A stretch of 64,000 nucleotides of DNA from Rhodobacteraceae bacterium EhC02 (GTDB lineage: Bacteria > Pseudomonadota > Alphaproteobacteria > Rhodobacterales > Rhodobacteraceae): NCBI GenBank assembly GCA_001650895.1, contig LXYH01000005.1:62001-126000 (forward strand). Reading direction: 5' to 3'. Within the stretch, counting starts at the first letter, position 1. Every line of letters starts with the position of its first letter. Below are positions 1-9,628 of the stretch, piece by piece. Below the pieces are notes generated by a model. That model ran no database searches. It saw only the letters and a list, made by a program, of their open reading frames with translations, and was not told the origin of the DNA. A program made the position numbers and the translations under genes.

Positions 1-2
1 TC

Positions 3-314
3 GAACAGGCCAAGGCCGAAAGGCGCAAGGATGTGGCCGGCACCTACGCCAAGCGCTGGGCTGCCAAGGAAGCCTGTTCCAAGGCGCTGGGCACCGGCCT
101 GCGCATGGGCATCAGCTGGCGCGACATGGCCGTCACGAACCTGCGCAGCGGCCAGCCGCAGATGCAGGTTACCGGCTGGGCGGCCGAACGCCTGCGCGAG
201 ATGACACCGCCGGGGCACGAGGCGATCATCCACGTCACCCTGACCGACGATTACCCCTGGGCACAGGCCTTCGTGGTGATCGAGGCGCGCCCCATCGCCG
301 AAAAAGGCCCCTAA
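3..314 (+). CDS. acpS: Holo-[acyl-carrier-protein] synthase, C-terminal part (partial at window edge)
   Basis: Transfers the 4'-phosphopantetheine arm of CoA to a serine of apo-acyl carrier protein in the cytoplasm. The reading frame is open from the first bases of the window, so the N-terminus lies outside. The visible part carries the family signature around the Mg-binding Glu, [14 protein letters not shown], followed by the short beta-strand core ending VVIEAR. It is the first gene of an acpS-lepB-rnc-era run, the order usual in Rhodobacterales, where pdxJ normally precedes it. A 106-base gap separates it from lepB. Identification is firm from the signature and context. Confidence 0.9.
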   Translation, partial: EQAKAERRKDVAGTYAKRWAAKEACSKALGTGLRMGISWRDMAVTNLRSGQPQMQVTGWAAERLREMTPPGHEAIIHVTLTDDYPWAQAFVVIEARPIAEKGP

Positions 315-420
315 GCGGTAAAACCGGCGGGAAGTGGCGCGGCATTGGGCGCAGCTTGGCTTGACTCGCGCCCCCCCGCCCCTCATGTAGCGCAGACCGC
401 CCGAGCAGGAGCACGACCCA

Positions 421-1257
421 ATGGCCACCGAAGCCAAAAAAGGCAATTCCGTCATCGAGACGATCAAGACCGTCGTTTATGCCCTCCTGATCGCGGGCCT
501 CTTTCGCACGCTGTTCTTTCAGCCTTTCTGGATCCCGTCAGGGTCGATGAAAGAGACATTGCTGATCGGGGATTTCCTGTTCGTCAACAAGATGACCTAT
601 GGCTATTCCTTTGCATCCTGCCCCACGATCCGCATTCCCGTGGTCGGGCTGAACATCGACGCGGAAGACATCTGCGGCTTTGTCGGTGGCGACAACACGC
701 GCCTGTTCGGGGGCGAGCCGCAGCGCGGCGATGTCGTGGTCTTCCGCCATCCGGTGAACGGGCAGGATTACATCAAGCGCCTTGTGGGGCTGCCCGGTGA
801 AACCGTGCAGGTGATCGGTGGGGTGCTGCATATCAATGGCCAGCCCGTGCAGCTTGAGGATGACGGCATCTTCGAAGAGGTTATGACCGCCCAGGGCCCC
901 CAGCGCCTGCGTCCGCGCTGCGAGAATGGCCCGGTCGGAGAAGGCGGCGCCTGCCTGAAGTCGCGCCAGATCGAAACCCTGCCGGGCGGGCGCAGCCATA
1001 TCGTGCTGAACATCGCGCGGCAAAGCTCGGATGACACCCCGCTTTATACCGTGCCTGCGGGGCATTTCTTCTTCATGGGCGACAACCGCGACAATTCCAC
1101 CGACAGCCGTGTCCCGCAGCAGGCGGGTGGCGTGGGTTTCGTGCCCTACGAAAACCTGATCGGCCGCGCCGACCGGATCATGTTCTCCTCTGCGGGCAGC
1201 TCGATGCTGGCGTTCTGGACATGGCGCAGCGACCGTTACTTCAAGGGGATCGAGTGA
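421..1257 (+). CDS. lepB: Signal peptidase I
   Basis: Membrane-bound serine protease (S26) that removes signal peptides from Sec- and Tat-exported proteins. 278 residues. An N-terminal membrane segment spans about residues 15-33; the catalytic Ser is S42 in PSGSMKE and the general-base Lys is K119 in [11 protein letters not shown]. The box [11 protein letters not shown] near residue 225 is the usual conserved box E. An AGGAG-like ribosome site lies just before the ATG. The stop codon overlaps the GTG start of rnc (GTGA), so the two are translationally coupled. Confidence 0.96.
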   Translation: MATEAKKGNSVIETIKTVVYALLIAGLFRTLFFQPFWIPSGSMKETLLIGDFLFVNKMTYGYSFASCPTIRIPVVGLNIDAEDICGFVGGDNTRLFGGEPQRGDVVVFRHPVNGQDYIKRLVGLPGETVQVIGGVLHINGQPVQLEDDGIFEEVMTAQGPQRLRPRCENGPVGEGGACLKSRQIETLPGGRSHIVLNIARQSSDDTPLYTVPAGHFFFMGDNRDNSTDSRVPQQAGGVGFVPYENLIGRADRIMFSSAGSSMLAFWTWRSDRYFKGIE

Positions 1258-1937
1258 AGCTTTCCGCGGAACTGAAGGCGCTTGAGGGCCGGATCGGGTA
1301 TCACTTCGACAGGCCCGAACTGCTGCTGCGCGCGGTGACGCATTCCTCGATGTCCTCGGCCACGCGGGACGACAACCAGCGGCTTGAATTCCTGGGCGAT
1401 CGCGTGCTTGGCCTTGTGATGGCCGAAGCCCTGCTGGCCCGTGACGCCAAGGCGACCGAAGGCCAGCTGGCCCCGCGCTACAACGCATTGGTGCGCAAGG
1501 AAGCCTGCGCCGATGTCGCCCGAGAGATCGCGCTGGGCGACGTGCTGAAACTGGGCCGGTCCGAGATGATCTCGGGCGGGCGGCGCAAGCTGGCGCTCTT
1601 GGGCGATGCGATGGAGGCCCTGATCGCGGCCGTCTATCTGGATGCGGGGTTCGATCCCGCGCGCGCCCTGATCCTGCGGCTTTGGGGCGAGCGGATCGGT
1701 GCCGTCGAGGACGATGCCCGCGACGCCAAGACCGCGTTGCAGGAATGGGCGCAGGCCCGTGGCCTGCCGCCGCCGAAATATGTTGAACTCAAACGGTCCG
1801 GGCCAGATCATGCCCCGGTCTTCACAATGGCCGCCCAGCTTGAGACGGGCGACAGCGAAAGCGCCACCGCGGGATCCAAGCGGCAGGCGGAACAGGCGGC
1901 GGCAAAGGCCCTGCTGGACAGATTGGAGAGCGCATGA
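1254..1937 (+). CDS. rnc: Ribonuclease III
   Basis: Double-strand-specific endoribonuclease that processes rRNA precursors and degrades duplex RNA. With the GTG start at 1254, which overlaps the lepB stop, the product is 227 residues, the normal family length. An upstream start at 1221 in the same frame would lie inside lepB and add residues that do not fit the family. The RNase III signature [15 protein letters not shown] sits at residues 41-55 with its metal-binding acidic residues, and a double-stranded-RNA-binding domain occupies about residues 155-225. The stop overlaps the start of era. Confidence 0.95.
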   Translation: MKLSAELKALEGRIGYHFDRPELLLRAVTHSSMSSATRDDNQRLEFLGDRVLGLVMAEALLARDAKATEGQLAPRYNALVRKEACADVAREIALGDVLKLGRSEMISGGRRKLALLGDAMEALIAAVYLDAGFDPARALILRLWGERIGAVEDDARDAKTALQEWAQARGLPPPKYVELKRSGPDHAPVFTMAAQLETGDSESATAGSKRQAEQAAAKALLDRLESA

Positions 1938-2839
1938 CACGCGCAGGATTCGTGGCCCTGATCGGCGAGCCGAACGCAGGCAAATCAACGCTTCTGAACC
2001 GGATGGTGGGGGCCAAGGTCTCGATCGTCACCCACAAGGTGCAGACCACCCGCGCCCGTATCCGCGGGGTCGCCATGGAAGGCGATGCGCAGATCGTCTT
2101 CGTCGATACACCCGGCCTTTTCGCCCCCAAGCGGCGGCTGGACCGGGCCATGGTGGCGGCTGCGTGGGGCGGGGCGGCCGATGCCGATATCGTGGTGCTT
2201 ATGGTCGAGGCGCATCGCGGCGTGACCGAAGGCGTGCAGCGCATCCTTGAAGGTCTGGAGGGGATCGGCAAAAGCCGCCCCGTGGCGCTGGCGATCAACA
2301 AGATCGACCGCGTGAAATCCGAGGCGCTGCTGGCGCTGACCAAGGATCTGAACGACCGTTTTCCCTTCGTGGAAACCTTCATGATCTCGGCCGAAAAGGG
2401 TCATGGCGTGAAGGCGTTGCGCGAATGGCTGGCCAGGGAATTGCCCGAAGGCCCCTGGCTCTACCCCGAGGATCAGATCGCCGATCTGCCGATGCGCATG
2501 ATCGCGGCCGAGATGACGCGCGAAAAGCTGACCCTGCGCCTGCATCAGGAATTGCCCTATCAGCTGACGGTCGAGACCGAGAACTGGGAAGAGCGCAAGG
2601 ACGGCTCGGCCCGTATCGATCAGGTGGTCTATGTGATCCGCGACGGCCACAAGGGCATCGTGCTGGGCAACAAGGGCGAGACGATCAAGGCTGTTGGCCA
2701 GGCCGCCCGCGCCGAGATGGAGGAATTCCTGGGCCGCAAGGTGCACCTGTTCCTGCAGGTCAAGGTGCGCTCCGGCTGGCTGGACGAGGCCGAGCGCTAT
2801 TCCGAGATGGGGCTGGATTTCAAGGACGGGAACGCCTGA
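1934..2839 (+). CDS. era: GTPase Era
   Basis: Essential GTPase that binds the 3' end of 16S rRNA and aids 30S subunit assembly. 301 residues, the standard length. G1 P-loop GEPNAGKS at residues 11-18, G3 DTPG near 58, G4 NKID near 124, then a C-terminal KH domain with the typical GNKGETIK turn. The ATG at 1934 overlaps the rnc stop by four bases, so rnc and era are coupled as in many proteobacteria. Confidence 0.96.
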   Translation: MTRAGFVALIGEPNAGKSTLLNRMVGAKVSIVTHKVQTTRARIRGVAMEGDAQIVFVDTPGLFAPKRRLDRAMVAAAWGGAADADIVVLMVEAHRGVTEGVQRILEGLEGIGKSRPVALAINKIDRVKSEALLALTKDLNDRFPFVETFMISAEKGHGVKALREWLARELPEGPWLYPEDQIADLPMRMIAAEMTREKLTLRLHQELPYQLTVETENWEERKDGSARIDQVVYVIRDGHKGIVLGNKGETIKAVGQAARAEMEEFLGRKVHLFLQVKVRSGWLDEAERYSEMGLDFKDGNA

Positions 2840-2895
2840 GCCCGGACACTGCCGCGCATTGAGTGTTTTGGGAACAAGGAAGCAGGGGGCGTGCC

Positions 2896-3231
2896 ATGTC
2901 GGATCGCTTGACCGCAAGTTTCTGGGTGTCGGCCTATTTGGCGCGGCTGCGCCTGGCCGACATTCCGGGTTTCGTGGTGGCGCATGGCGATGACAGTGCG
3001 GGCGCGGTTCTGGTCAAGCTGAACACGCTGGACGGACGCGCCGTCGCGTTTCAGCGATCCTTCGATCTGATGTTGGGCGCGCGCGCATGGGTCGTTCTGG
3101 CCGAGGGGGACGAGGCCGCGGTGGACGCCGCCCTGCGCCGCCAGCGCGACCGCGACCGCGATGTCTGGGTGATCGAGGTCGAGGATCGGCAGGGCAGGCA
3201 TCTGCTGGACGAACCGGGATTGTCGGACTGA
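2896..3231 (+). CDS. DUF1491 family protein
   Basis: A 111-residue soluble protein of unknown function. I recognise it as DUF1491 from its opening ([15 protein letters not shown]), the central [12 protein letters not shown] and its fixed place between era and recO in Rhodobacterales. The start was placed at the ATG at 2896, 11 codons inside the longer open frame, because family members begin close to the WVSAYL motif. No membrane segment, signal peptide or catalytic motif is visible. It is probably co-transcribed with recO, 22 bases downstream. Confidence 0.75.
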   Translation: MSDRLTASFWVSAYLARLRLADIPGFVVAHGDDSAGAVLVKLNTLDGRAVAFQRSFDLMLGARAWVVLAEGDEAAVDAALRRQRDRDRDVWVIEVEDRQGRHLLDEPGLSD

Positions 3232-3253
3232 CGGCAGGGCCTATAGTCAGGCG

Positions 3254-3991
3254 ATGGACTGGCGCGATCAGGGGATATTGCTGAGCAGCAGACGGCACGG
3301 GGAATCCGCGGCCATCATCGAGGTATTCACCCGTGAACACGGCCGCCATGCAGGCGTGGTGCGGGGCGGAGCAAGCCGCAAGATCGCACCGATCCTGCAG
3401 CCGGGCGCGCAGCTTGACGTGACATGGCGCGCGCGGCTTGAGGATCACATCGGCAGTTACACCGTCGAACCCCTGCGCAGCCGCGCGGCGGCGGCCCTCT
3501 CCGACAGGCAGGCCCTTGCAGGGCTGAACGCGGTTACAGCCTTGCTCTTGTTCGCGCTGCCCGAACGCGAAGGCCATCCGGTGCTTTATGCGCGCAGCGA
3601 GGCGCTTCTGGATCTGCTGGGGGATCAGGACCTTTGGCCGCTGGCCTATCTGCAATGGGAACTGGCGCTGCTGGAAGAGGCCGGGTTTGGCCTGGACCTG
3701 AGCACCTGCGCCGTGCTGGGACATGGGGCCAATGACCTGAGTTATGTCTCGCCGCGCTCGGGGCGCGCGGTGTCGCGGGCGGGGGCGGGCGACTGGGCGG
3801 ACCGTCTGTTGCCCCTGCCGCCCTGCTTGATGGGGCACGGTCCCGCCCCTGATCACGAGATCGCGGAAGGCCTGCGCACCACCGGCCATTTCCTGCGCGA
3901 ACATCTGGCACCCGCCATGGGCAACAAGCCCCTGCCCGAGGCGCGTCAGCGTTTTGTGGATGCTTTCGCCCGGCGCAGCGCGCAGGGCTGA
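3254..3991 (+). CDS. recO: DNA repair protein RecO
   Basis: Mediator that loads RecA on SSB-coated single-stranded DNA in the RecFOR pathway. 245 residues. The opening [18 protein letters not shown], with an N-terminal OB fold containing [15 protein letters not shown], is characteristic; the C-terminal helical part contains the usual [13 protein letters not shown] element, though the four-Cys zinc site of some homologues is not complete. It ends the housekeeping block and is convergent with the TetR gene, only seven bases away. Confidence 0.93.
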   Translation: MDWRDQGILLSSRRHGESAAIIEVFTREHGRHAGVVRGGASRKIAPILQPGAQLDVTWRARLEDHIGSYTVEPLRSRAAAALSDRQALAGLNAVTALLLFALPEREGHPVLYARSEALLDLLGDQDLWPLAYLQWELALLEEAGFGLDLSTCAVLGHGANDLSYVSPRSGRAVSRAGAGDWADRLLPLPPCLMGHGPAPDHEIAEGLRTTGHFLREHLAPAMGNKPLPEARQRFVDAFARRSAQG

Positions 3992-3998
3992 GACCGGA

Positions 3999-4553
3999 TC
4001 ATCGCAGCGCCAGCACCAGGTCGACCAATGATCCCATCGGGCCCGCATTGTCGCGCCCGTCACGCGCGGCCAGATCCTGCATACCCACATGGGCCGCGTA
4101 GATGATCCGCGCCATCTCGGGGTTGGTGATCTCGACCTCTGTCAGAAGCTGCTGCACATGCGCCATGCGGGCGGTGTCGACGCGGGCCAGAACCTCGGCC
4201 ACGGTGGCGTCCTCGCGGGCCCAGGCACGTATCGCGGGTTCTACCGTCAGATCGCCCAGAACAGGATGACCGCCCCCCGCCACGACCTGTCCCAGTCGTC
4301 GCAGCCGTGCCACGGGGGTCGGCTGATCCGCCAGAAGCGAAGGGATATGATCCAGCGCCCCTTCGGCCCACAGCGACAGCATCTGGCGGTGAAAATCCGG
4401 CACATCCGCGAAATGCCAGTAGAACGAACCCTTGGTGGTGCCCAGCCGCCGGGCCATCGGTTCGGCCTTCAACGCCACTGGTCCAGCCTCTGCCAGGGCC
4501 TTGAAGCCGGCCAGCAGCCAATCGGGTCGGGTCAGGCGGGCGCGTGTGCTCAT
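3999..4553 (-). CDS. TetR/AcrR family transcriptional regulator
   Basis: A 184-residue repressor-type protein. Residues 1-55 form a TetR helix-turn-helix: the recognition segment is GTTKGSFYWHF, a hallmark of the family. The C-terminal ligand-binding part is helical and has no recognisable effector signature. The start was taken at the ATG at 4553 (MSTRARLTRPD); the open frame continues 18 codons upstream but without family similarity. Its target is unknown: it is convergent with recO and about 500 bases from the end of the catabolic operon, which is read in the same direction. Confidence 0.85.
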   Translation of the reverse strand: MSTRARLTRPDWLLAGFKALAEAGPVALKAEPMARRLGTTKGSFYWHFADVPDFHRQMLSLWAEGALDHIPSLLADQPTPVARLRRLGQVVAGGGHPVLGDLTVEPAIRAWAREDATVAEVLARVDTARMAHVQQLLTEVEITNPEMARIIYAAHVGMQDLAARDGRDNAGPMGSLVDLVLALR

Positions 4554-4688
4554 GTCTTGCGGCCTACGCTGCACCCGTGATTCCCGCAATGACAGACAGG
4601 TGATCAACGGCGAAATGTCGCGCTGCGCTGCAGCGAAGACAGGCAGATGCCTGCAAACGTGGCAGTTGGCCTGCCATACACCCCGGTG

Positions 4689-6056
4689 TCACGCCGGCCA
4701 GTCCGCCCCGGCGGCCCGCCCCAGCACCACCGCGCTCAGCAGCCCGTTGCCGGACAGATAGCCGCTGTCGGCCGTGCCCGACACGCCGCAGGCGGCACCG
4801 CCCGCCGCATGCAGGTTGGGAAATACCGTGCCGTCCTGATGGCGCACGCGGCCTGTGCCAGTCACATCAAGCCCGCCCTGCGTGTGAAACAGCGCCCCCG
4901 TCACGCGCACGGCGGCATAGGGGGGTGTCAGGGGCGGGGTGGCAAAGGTCCGGCCAAAGGCATCGGTGCCCCCCTGCGGGATATTGGCCAATGTGTCGGC
5001 CAGCGCATCGGCGGGCAGGCCCGTGACCGCGGCCAGCTCCGTGACGGTGTCGGCCGTCTTGATCGCGCCTTGTGCTTCGGCGGCCTGGAAATCGGCGAAT
5101 TGCCGGGCAATCCCCGCGATGCGGCTGTCGAAGACAGCCCAGGCCTGACCCTGCGGCTGGCCCATCACGGCGCGGGCGGCCTCGGAATAGCCCTGCGCCT
5201 CGTTCCAGAAGCGGTGGCCGTCAAGGTTCACCTGCACGCCGCCTTCGGTGATCACCGCCCAGGTGATCAGGATGCCATGCGGATGGGCGACATTTCCATG
5301 TCCCTGGTAGGCGCCCAGATGCCGGGTCCCTGCGCCAAGGGCCTGCCCCCACAGCACCGCCTCGCCCCGGTTGCCGTCATGCCCGAACCACAGCGCCTCG
5401 CTGATCGCGGGCATGTGTTCGGCCACCATTGTCCGGTTGCCGCCATAGCCGTTGCAGGCAAGGATCAACCGCGCACATCCGATGGTTTCGGCGCTGCCAT
5501 CGGGCAGGGTGACCGTCACGCCGGTGACCGTCCGGCCTGCGTGGTGCAGAACCGTCGCGCGGCGTTCGCAGATGATGTCGATCCCTTCCGCCTCGCAGGT
5601 CTGGCGCAGCCGGTCCACCAGTTCCGCGCCCGATCGCGTGGGCAGCCCGTGCATCCGGCGCCGCGAATGGCCGGGATAGTCGAAATCCGTCACCACCGAG
5701 AACGGCAGGCCGAACCGCCCCGCCAGCCAGTCGATCGCCGGACCCGACCCGTTGGCCAAAGCCGCGACCAGATCGGGGTCATTCTCGTCATGCGCCTTGC
5801 GCTGGATGTCGGCGGCAAAAAGCGCGGCATCATCGCCAATCCCTGCCGCCGCCTGAAACGATGTCCCCGCCGCGGGGATCAGGCCCGCCGACAGCGCGGT
5901 GGACCCGCGCGGCAGGGGATCGGCCTCGATCACCAGCACCTCTTGCCCGGCTTCCCGCGCGGCTAGCGCCGCCACCATGCCGCAGGCACCGGCCCCGATG
6001 ATCAGGGTCTGCACCTCAGGGTCGAAGCCACCTTCGGGGCTGGGTGCGATGGTCAT
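4689..6056 (-). CDS. FAD-dependent oxidoreductase of the fumarate reductase/succinate dehydrogenase flavoprotein type
   Basis: A 455-residue soluble flavoprotein. The N-terminus holds an FAD-binding Rossmann motif (IIGAGACGMVAALAA, about residues 20-34), a central catalytic region with RFWNEAQG, and the C-terminal FAD-binding segment with AAGGAACGVSG and SGNGLL. Members of this family reduce or dehydrogenate C-C bonds next to carboxyl or keto groups (fumarate, 3-ketosteroids, urocanate), so it could install or remove a double bond in a diacid. It is the last gene of a six-gene operon, three bases after the lyase gene. Exact substrate unknown. Confidence 0.8.
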   Translation of the reverse strand: MTIAPSPEGGFDPEVQTLIIGAGACGMVAALAAREAGQEVLVIEADPLPRGSTALSAGLIPAAGTSFQAAAGIGDDAALFAADIQRKAHDENDPDLVAALANGSGPAIDWLAGRFGLPFSVVTDFDYPGHSRRRMHGLPTRSGAELVDRLRQTCEAEGIDIICERRATVLHHAGRTVTGVTVTLPDGSAETIGCARLILACNGYGGNRTMVAEHMPAISEALWFGHDGNRGEAVLWGQALGAGTRHLGAYQGHGNVAHPHGILITWAVITEGGVQVNLDGHRFWNEAQGYSEAARAVMGQPQGQAWAVFDSRIAGIARQFADFQAAEAQGAIKTADTVTELAAVTGLPADALADTLANIPQGGTDAFGRTFATPPLTPPYAAVRVTGALFHTQGGLDVTGTGRVRHQDGTVFPNLHAAGGAACGVSGTADSGYLSGNGLLSAVVLGRAAGADWPA

Positions 6057-6059
6057 GGT

Positions 6060-6929
6060 TCAACCCTTGTCCTGCCCGTCGAAACGCTGACCAAGGGCCA
6101 GCATCTCGGGTGTGCCGATGCAGGCGTTCAGCCCGTCGAAATCGAACATCCGGTCCGCAAAGGGCGTATTTGACCCGTTGGCGCGCAGGCTCGCGTAGTA
6201 GTCCTGCGCGGTGCGCGCCAGCGCCCGCACGATTCCGCCTGGAAAGATCACGATGTCGAAGCCGATGGACTGCAGATCCGCGGCCGAGGTGATCGGCGTA
6301 TGCCCACCCTCGACCATGTTCGCCAGCAGCGGCACCCGGCCCTTGAAGGTCTGCGCGATGCGCGCCAGCTGTTCGCCCGAACGCGGTGCTTCGATGAAGA
6401 GCACATCGGCCCCGGCAGCCACATAGGCCTCGGCCCGGTCCATGGCGGCGTCGAACCCTTCGACCGCGATGGCATCGGTGCGCGCGATGATCAACGTGGC
6501 GTCATGCGCGCGCGCATCCGCCATGGCGGCGATCTTGCCGGCCATTTCAGCGGCCGAGATCAGGGACTTGTCGGCCAGATGGCCGCAGCGCTTCGGGTAT
6601 GTCTGATCCTCGACCTGCAAGGCCGAGGCCCCGGCACGTTCATAGACCCGCATGGTCCGCTGCGCGTTCAGCGCATTGCCAAAGCCCGTATCGGCGTCGA
6701 TGATCACCGGCAGGGCCGTCCGGTCCCGGATCAGCGCCATCGTATCTGCCATTTCCGACACTGAGGTCAGGCCGATATCGGGCCGCCCCAGCCGCGTATA
6801 GGCGACAGCGGCACCCGACAGATACAGCGCCTCGAAACCGGCCTGTTCGGCCAGCGTGGCGGTCAGCCCGTCATAGACGCCGGGGGCGATCAGGATTTCG
6901 GGGGCGGTCAGCCGCGCGCGCAGGCTCAT
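6060..6929 (-). CDS. Isocitrate lyase/PEP mutase superfamily C-C lyase (methylisocitrate/dimethylmalate lyase-like)
   Basis: A 289-residue TIM-barrel enzyme of the ICL/PEPM superfamily. The Mg-binding DADTG is at residues 78-82, and KRCGH at 113-117 supplies the catalytic Cys115 that marks true lyases and is absent from PEP mutases. Characterised relatives cleave 2-methylisocitrate, 2,3-dimethylmalate or similar branched hydroxy-diacids to pyruvate (or glyoxylate) and a second acid. The start overlaps the stop of the isochorismatase-fold gene. With the LeuC/LeuD-like pair across the divergent promoter it would complete a hydratase-plus-lyase module; that pairing is inference. Confidence 0.85.
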   Translation of the reverse strand: MSLRARLTAPEILIAPGVYDGLTATLAEQAGFEALYLSGAAVAYTRLGRPDIGLTSVSEMADTMALIRDRTALPVIIDADTGFGNALNAQRTMRVYERAGASALQVEDQTYPKRCGHLADKSLISAAEMAGKIAAMADARAHDATLIIARTDAIAVEGFDAAMDRAEAYVAAGADVLFIEAPRSGEQLARIAQTFKGRVPLLANMVEGGHTPITSAADLQSIGFDIVIFPGGIVRALARTAQDYYASLRANGSNTPFADRMFDFDGLNACIGTPEMLALGQRFDGQDKG

Positions 6930-7546
6930 GCCGCGTCCTCCAGCAGTGCGATGGTCTCGGCGCAGGTCATCACATGGGTGACCGTGCCCAGCGAAATCAG
7001 CGTGGCGTCATGCACCTCGGGCTTGAAGGCGGCGCAGCCATCCGACAGCATGATCGTCTCGATATTGCGCAGATGCGCGTCGCGCAGGGTGCTGGCCACC
7101 CCGCCATTGGTGACGATCCCGCCGACGATCAGCGTATCAATCCCCAAAGCGCGCAGGATATATTCCAGCCGGGTTTGGTAGAAGGCGGAATAGGCCACCT
7201 TTTCAATGGTGTAATCCGCAGGGGCCAGCGCATCCACCAGACTGTGGCCAAAACCGCCGGGGGCAAAGTCGCCCTTGGTCAGGAAGGGGCGCAGTTGTTT
7301 CAGATGCGGCGCGATCAGCGGCTCGCCCCCCGGTCCGGGGACCAGCGTGAACTGCGCCGACACATAGGTGCCGCCCTTGGCGCGCAGTGCGTCGCGCACC
7401 GGGGCCACGCAGGCGGGCAGGGCCTTGATCGCATCCGATCCTTGCCCCGCGCGACCGTAGGCCCCCTCGGGATGCAGAAAGTCGTTTTGCAGGTCGATGG
7501 TCAGAAGGGCCGTGCGTTTCGGGTCAATGGTGGTCAATGCGCCCAT
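6926..7546 (-). CDS. Isochorismatase-fold hydrolase lacking the nucleophilic cysteine
   Basis: A 206-residue member of the isochorismatase/cysteine-hydrolase family (N-carbamoylsarcosine amidase, nicotinamidase, maleamate amidase relatives). The catalytic Asp18 (LLTIDLQNDF) and Lys116 (IEKVAYSAF) are present. The expected third residue is not: where amidases read TNVC, this protein has T146-N-G-G149-V, so Gly replaces the nucleophilic Cys. True isochorismatases such as EntB and PhzD also have Gly there and hydrolyse vinyl ethers with Asp and Lys only. The protein is therefore either not an amidase or works differently. It sits three bases after hyuA and overlaps the lyase gene. Confidence 0.82.
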   Translation of the reverse strand: MGALTTIDPKRTALLTIDLQNDFLHPEGAYGRAGQGSDAIKALPACVAPVRDALRAKGGTYVSAQFTLVPGPGGEPLIAPHLKQLRPFLTKGDFAPGGFGHSLVDALAPADYTIEKVAYSAFYQTRLEYILRALGIDTLIVGGIVTNGGVASTLRDAHLRNIETIMLSDGCAAFKPEVHDATLISLGTVTHVMTCAETIALLEDAA

Positions 7547-7549
7547 GGC

Positions 7550-9628
7550 TCAAGCCTCCTGCCGTGTGATGATGGTGTTGCCATAGGTATCAACCGTGCC
7601 GGTGAGGCCCGGTTCGATCAACACCGTTGTGTCGGGCTGTTCCAGAATGGCGGGGCCGTGAATCACCGCGCCCACCGGTAGGTCCAGCCGGTTGTAGATG
7701 GCGGTGTCATGCCACTGATCCCCGAAATGCACGGCACGCGTGCCCTTGCGCGCCTGCTCTGCCGTGCCGGTCCCGCGCGGCGCCAGGGTGGCAAGGTCGA
7801 ACTTCGGTCGCCGCCCTGTCACTGCCGAGCGCAGGTTCATCACGCGCCGTGCGCCCTTGGGCAGCAACCGGCCATAGGTTGCCTTGTAGGCCGCATCGAA
7901 CGCCTCGGCGATCTGGGCGCGGGTGGGCGGCACCACGCTACCTTCCGTGATGGTCACGGGCAGCGGCACGGCGACGGTATGGGTCTGCCCGACATAGGCC
8001 ATGTCCAGTTCGAACCTGGTCTCGCGCGCCTCGAACCGGGTCTGCGCCGCGTCCAGCATGGCCAGGCCCTGTTCCATGTGGGTCTGCATGAAACCGGCCA
8101 GCGCGGCCTCGTCCAGGCCGTCCACCATGGCGTTGATCGTCTGCACGAAATCCTGACGCATATCGGCGATCACGCAGCCCATGGCCGAGGTCACACCCGG
8201 ATAGCGCGGTACAATCGCGCGGGCCAGACCCACATCCGCCAGCATCGCGCCGGAATGCAGCGCGCCGCCGCCGCCGAAGGGCATGAAGGCAAACCGCTTG
8301 GGATCAAACCCGCGTTCGATGCTGACCAGACGGATCGCCCCGGCCATGCGGCTGTTGGCGACGCGAAGGATCGCTTCGGCGGCGGCAAGCGTGTCCAGCC
8401 CCAATGGCGCGCCGACATGTTCGTCAATCGCGCGCGCCGCCGCTTCGACATCCAGCCGTGTCAGCTTGCCGCCGATGGGGTTGTCCGGGTCGATCCGGCC
8501 CAGCACCACATTGGCATCCGTCACAGTGGGGCGCGTATTGCCAAGGCCGTAAGCCACCGGGCCTGGGTTCGATCCGGCACTTTCCGGCCCGATCATCAGC
8601 AACCCGCCCTTGTCGACCCAGGCGATCGAGCCACCGCCCGCGCCGATCGTCGTGATCTCGATCATCGGGGATCGCACGACCATCCCGAAATCGATCGAGG
8701 TCTGGGGCGACAGCATCGACTGCCCGCCCGCGATCAGCGAGACGTCGAAACTGGTCCCGCCCATATCGCCGGTGATGACATCGGGAAAGCCTGCGGTCTG
8801 CGCGATATAAGCCGCCGCGATGACGCCAGCCGCTGGCCCCGACAGGGCCGTGCGCACCGGCAGACGGCAGGCGGTATCCACCGCCATCACCCCGCCATTC
8901 GATTGCACGATCATGAACTCGCCCCCGAACCCGCCTGCCTTCAGCGCGGTTTCCAGACGATCCAGGTAGCCCGATACCTCAGGTTGCAGATACGCATTCA
9001 GCGCCGTGGTCGAAAACCGCTCGAACTCGCGGATCTCCGGCAGGATCTCGGAGGAGGCCGAGACATGCGGGTTCGGCCAGATCTCGCGGATCGCCGCCAC
9101 CGCCGCCGCCTCGTTGGCAGGGTTGGCATAGGCATTGGCAAACATCACCGCGACAGCGGCGCAGCCCTGATCCAGAAGGGTTTGCGCCGCATCCCGCACC
9201 GCGTCCAGATCGACGGGCGTGCGGATCCTGCCATCTGCCAGCGTGCGTTCCGGCACCTCGAGGCGCAGGTCGCGCGGCACCACGGGCGTGAAATCCCCGC
9301 GCAGCCCCCATGTCCGGGGCCGGTCGCGGCGGCGCATTTCCAGCACGTCGCGCAGCCCTTCGGTGGTGATCACGCCGATCTTGGCGCCCTTGCGTTCCAG
9401 CAAGGCATTGGTGCCCGCCGTGGTGCCATGCACGACGACGGCCACGGTGGACAGGTCCGACACCTGCCGCCCGATCCCGTCAAGGAAACCGCCCGACTGG
9501 TCGGGGCGGGTGGTCGGCACCTTGGCGACGGTGGCGGTGCCTGCGGCCTCGTCCAGCACGAAGACGTCCGTGAATGTGCCGCCCACATCGACGCCGATCA
9601 TGCGGCCTGCGATTGTTGCCTCGCTCAT
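7550..9628 (-). CDS. hyuA: Hydantoinase/oxoprolinase family protein, subunit A (ATP-binding)
   Basis: A 692-residue HyuA-type subunit with the actin-like ATPase fold. The phosphate loop GVDVGGTFTDVFVLDE lies near residue 12, GDMGGTSFDVSLI near 290 and the GAGGGSIAWVD segment near 330. Together with HyuB it forms an ATP-dependent amidohydrolase that opens cyclic amides such as 5-oxoproline, N-methylhydantoin or acetophenone-like substrates after carboxylation. The start at 9628 overlaps the hyuB stop (ATGA); the open frame runs six codons further. Substrate cannot be read from sequence, but the neighbours point to a lactam or imide giving a dicarboxylate. Confidence 0.92.
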   Translation of the reverse strand: MSEATIAGRMIGVDVGGTFTDVFVLDEAAGTATVAKVPTTRPDQSGGFLDGIGRQVSDLSTVAVVVHGTTAGTNALLERKGAKIGVITTEGLRDVLEMRRRDRPRTWGLRGDFTPVVPRDLRLEVPERTLADGRIRTPVDLDAVRDAAQTLLDQGCAAVAVMFANAYANPANEAAAVAAIREIWPNPHVSASSEILPEIREFERFSTTALNAYLQPEVSGYLDRLETALKAGGFGGEFMIVQSNGGVMAVDTACRLPVRTALSGPAAGVIAAAYIAQTAGFPDVITGDMGGTSFDVSLIAGGQSMLSPQTSIDFGMVVRSPMIEITTIGAGGGSIAWVDKGGLLMIGPESAGSNPGPVAYGLGNTRPTVTDANVVLGRIDPDNPIGGKLTRLDVEAAARAIDEHVGAPLGLDTLAAAEAILRVANSRMAGAIRLVSIERGFDPKRFAFMPFGGGGALHSGAMLADVGLARAIVPRYPGVTSAMGCVIADMRQDFVQTINAMVDGLDEAALAGFMQTHMEQGLAMLDAAQTRFEARETRFELDMAYVGQTHTVAVPLPVTITEGSVVPPTRAQIAEAFDAAYKATYGRLLPKGARRVMNLRSAVTGRRPKFDLATLAPRGTGTAEQARKGTRAVHFGDQWHDTAIYNRLDLPVGAVIHGPAILEQPDTTVLIEPGLTGTVDTYGNTIITRQEA

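Noticed and set aside
4647-5966. A 439-codon plus-strand open frame
   Set aside because: Antisense to the FAD oxidoreductase gene, whose Rossmann motifs are unmistakable.
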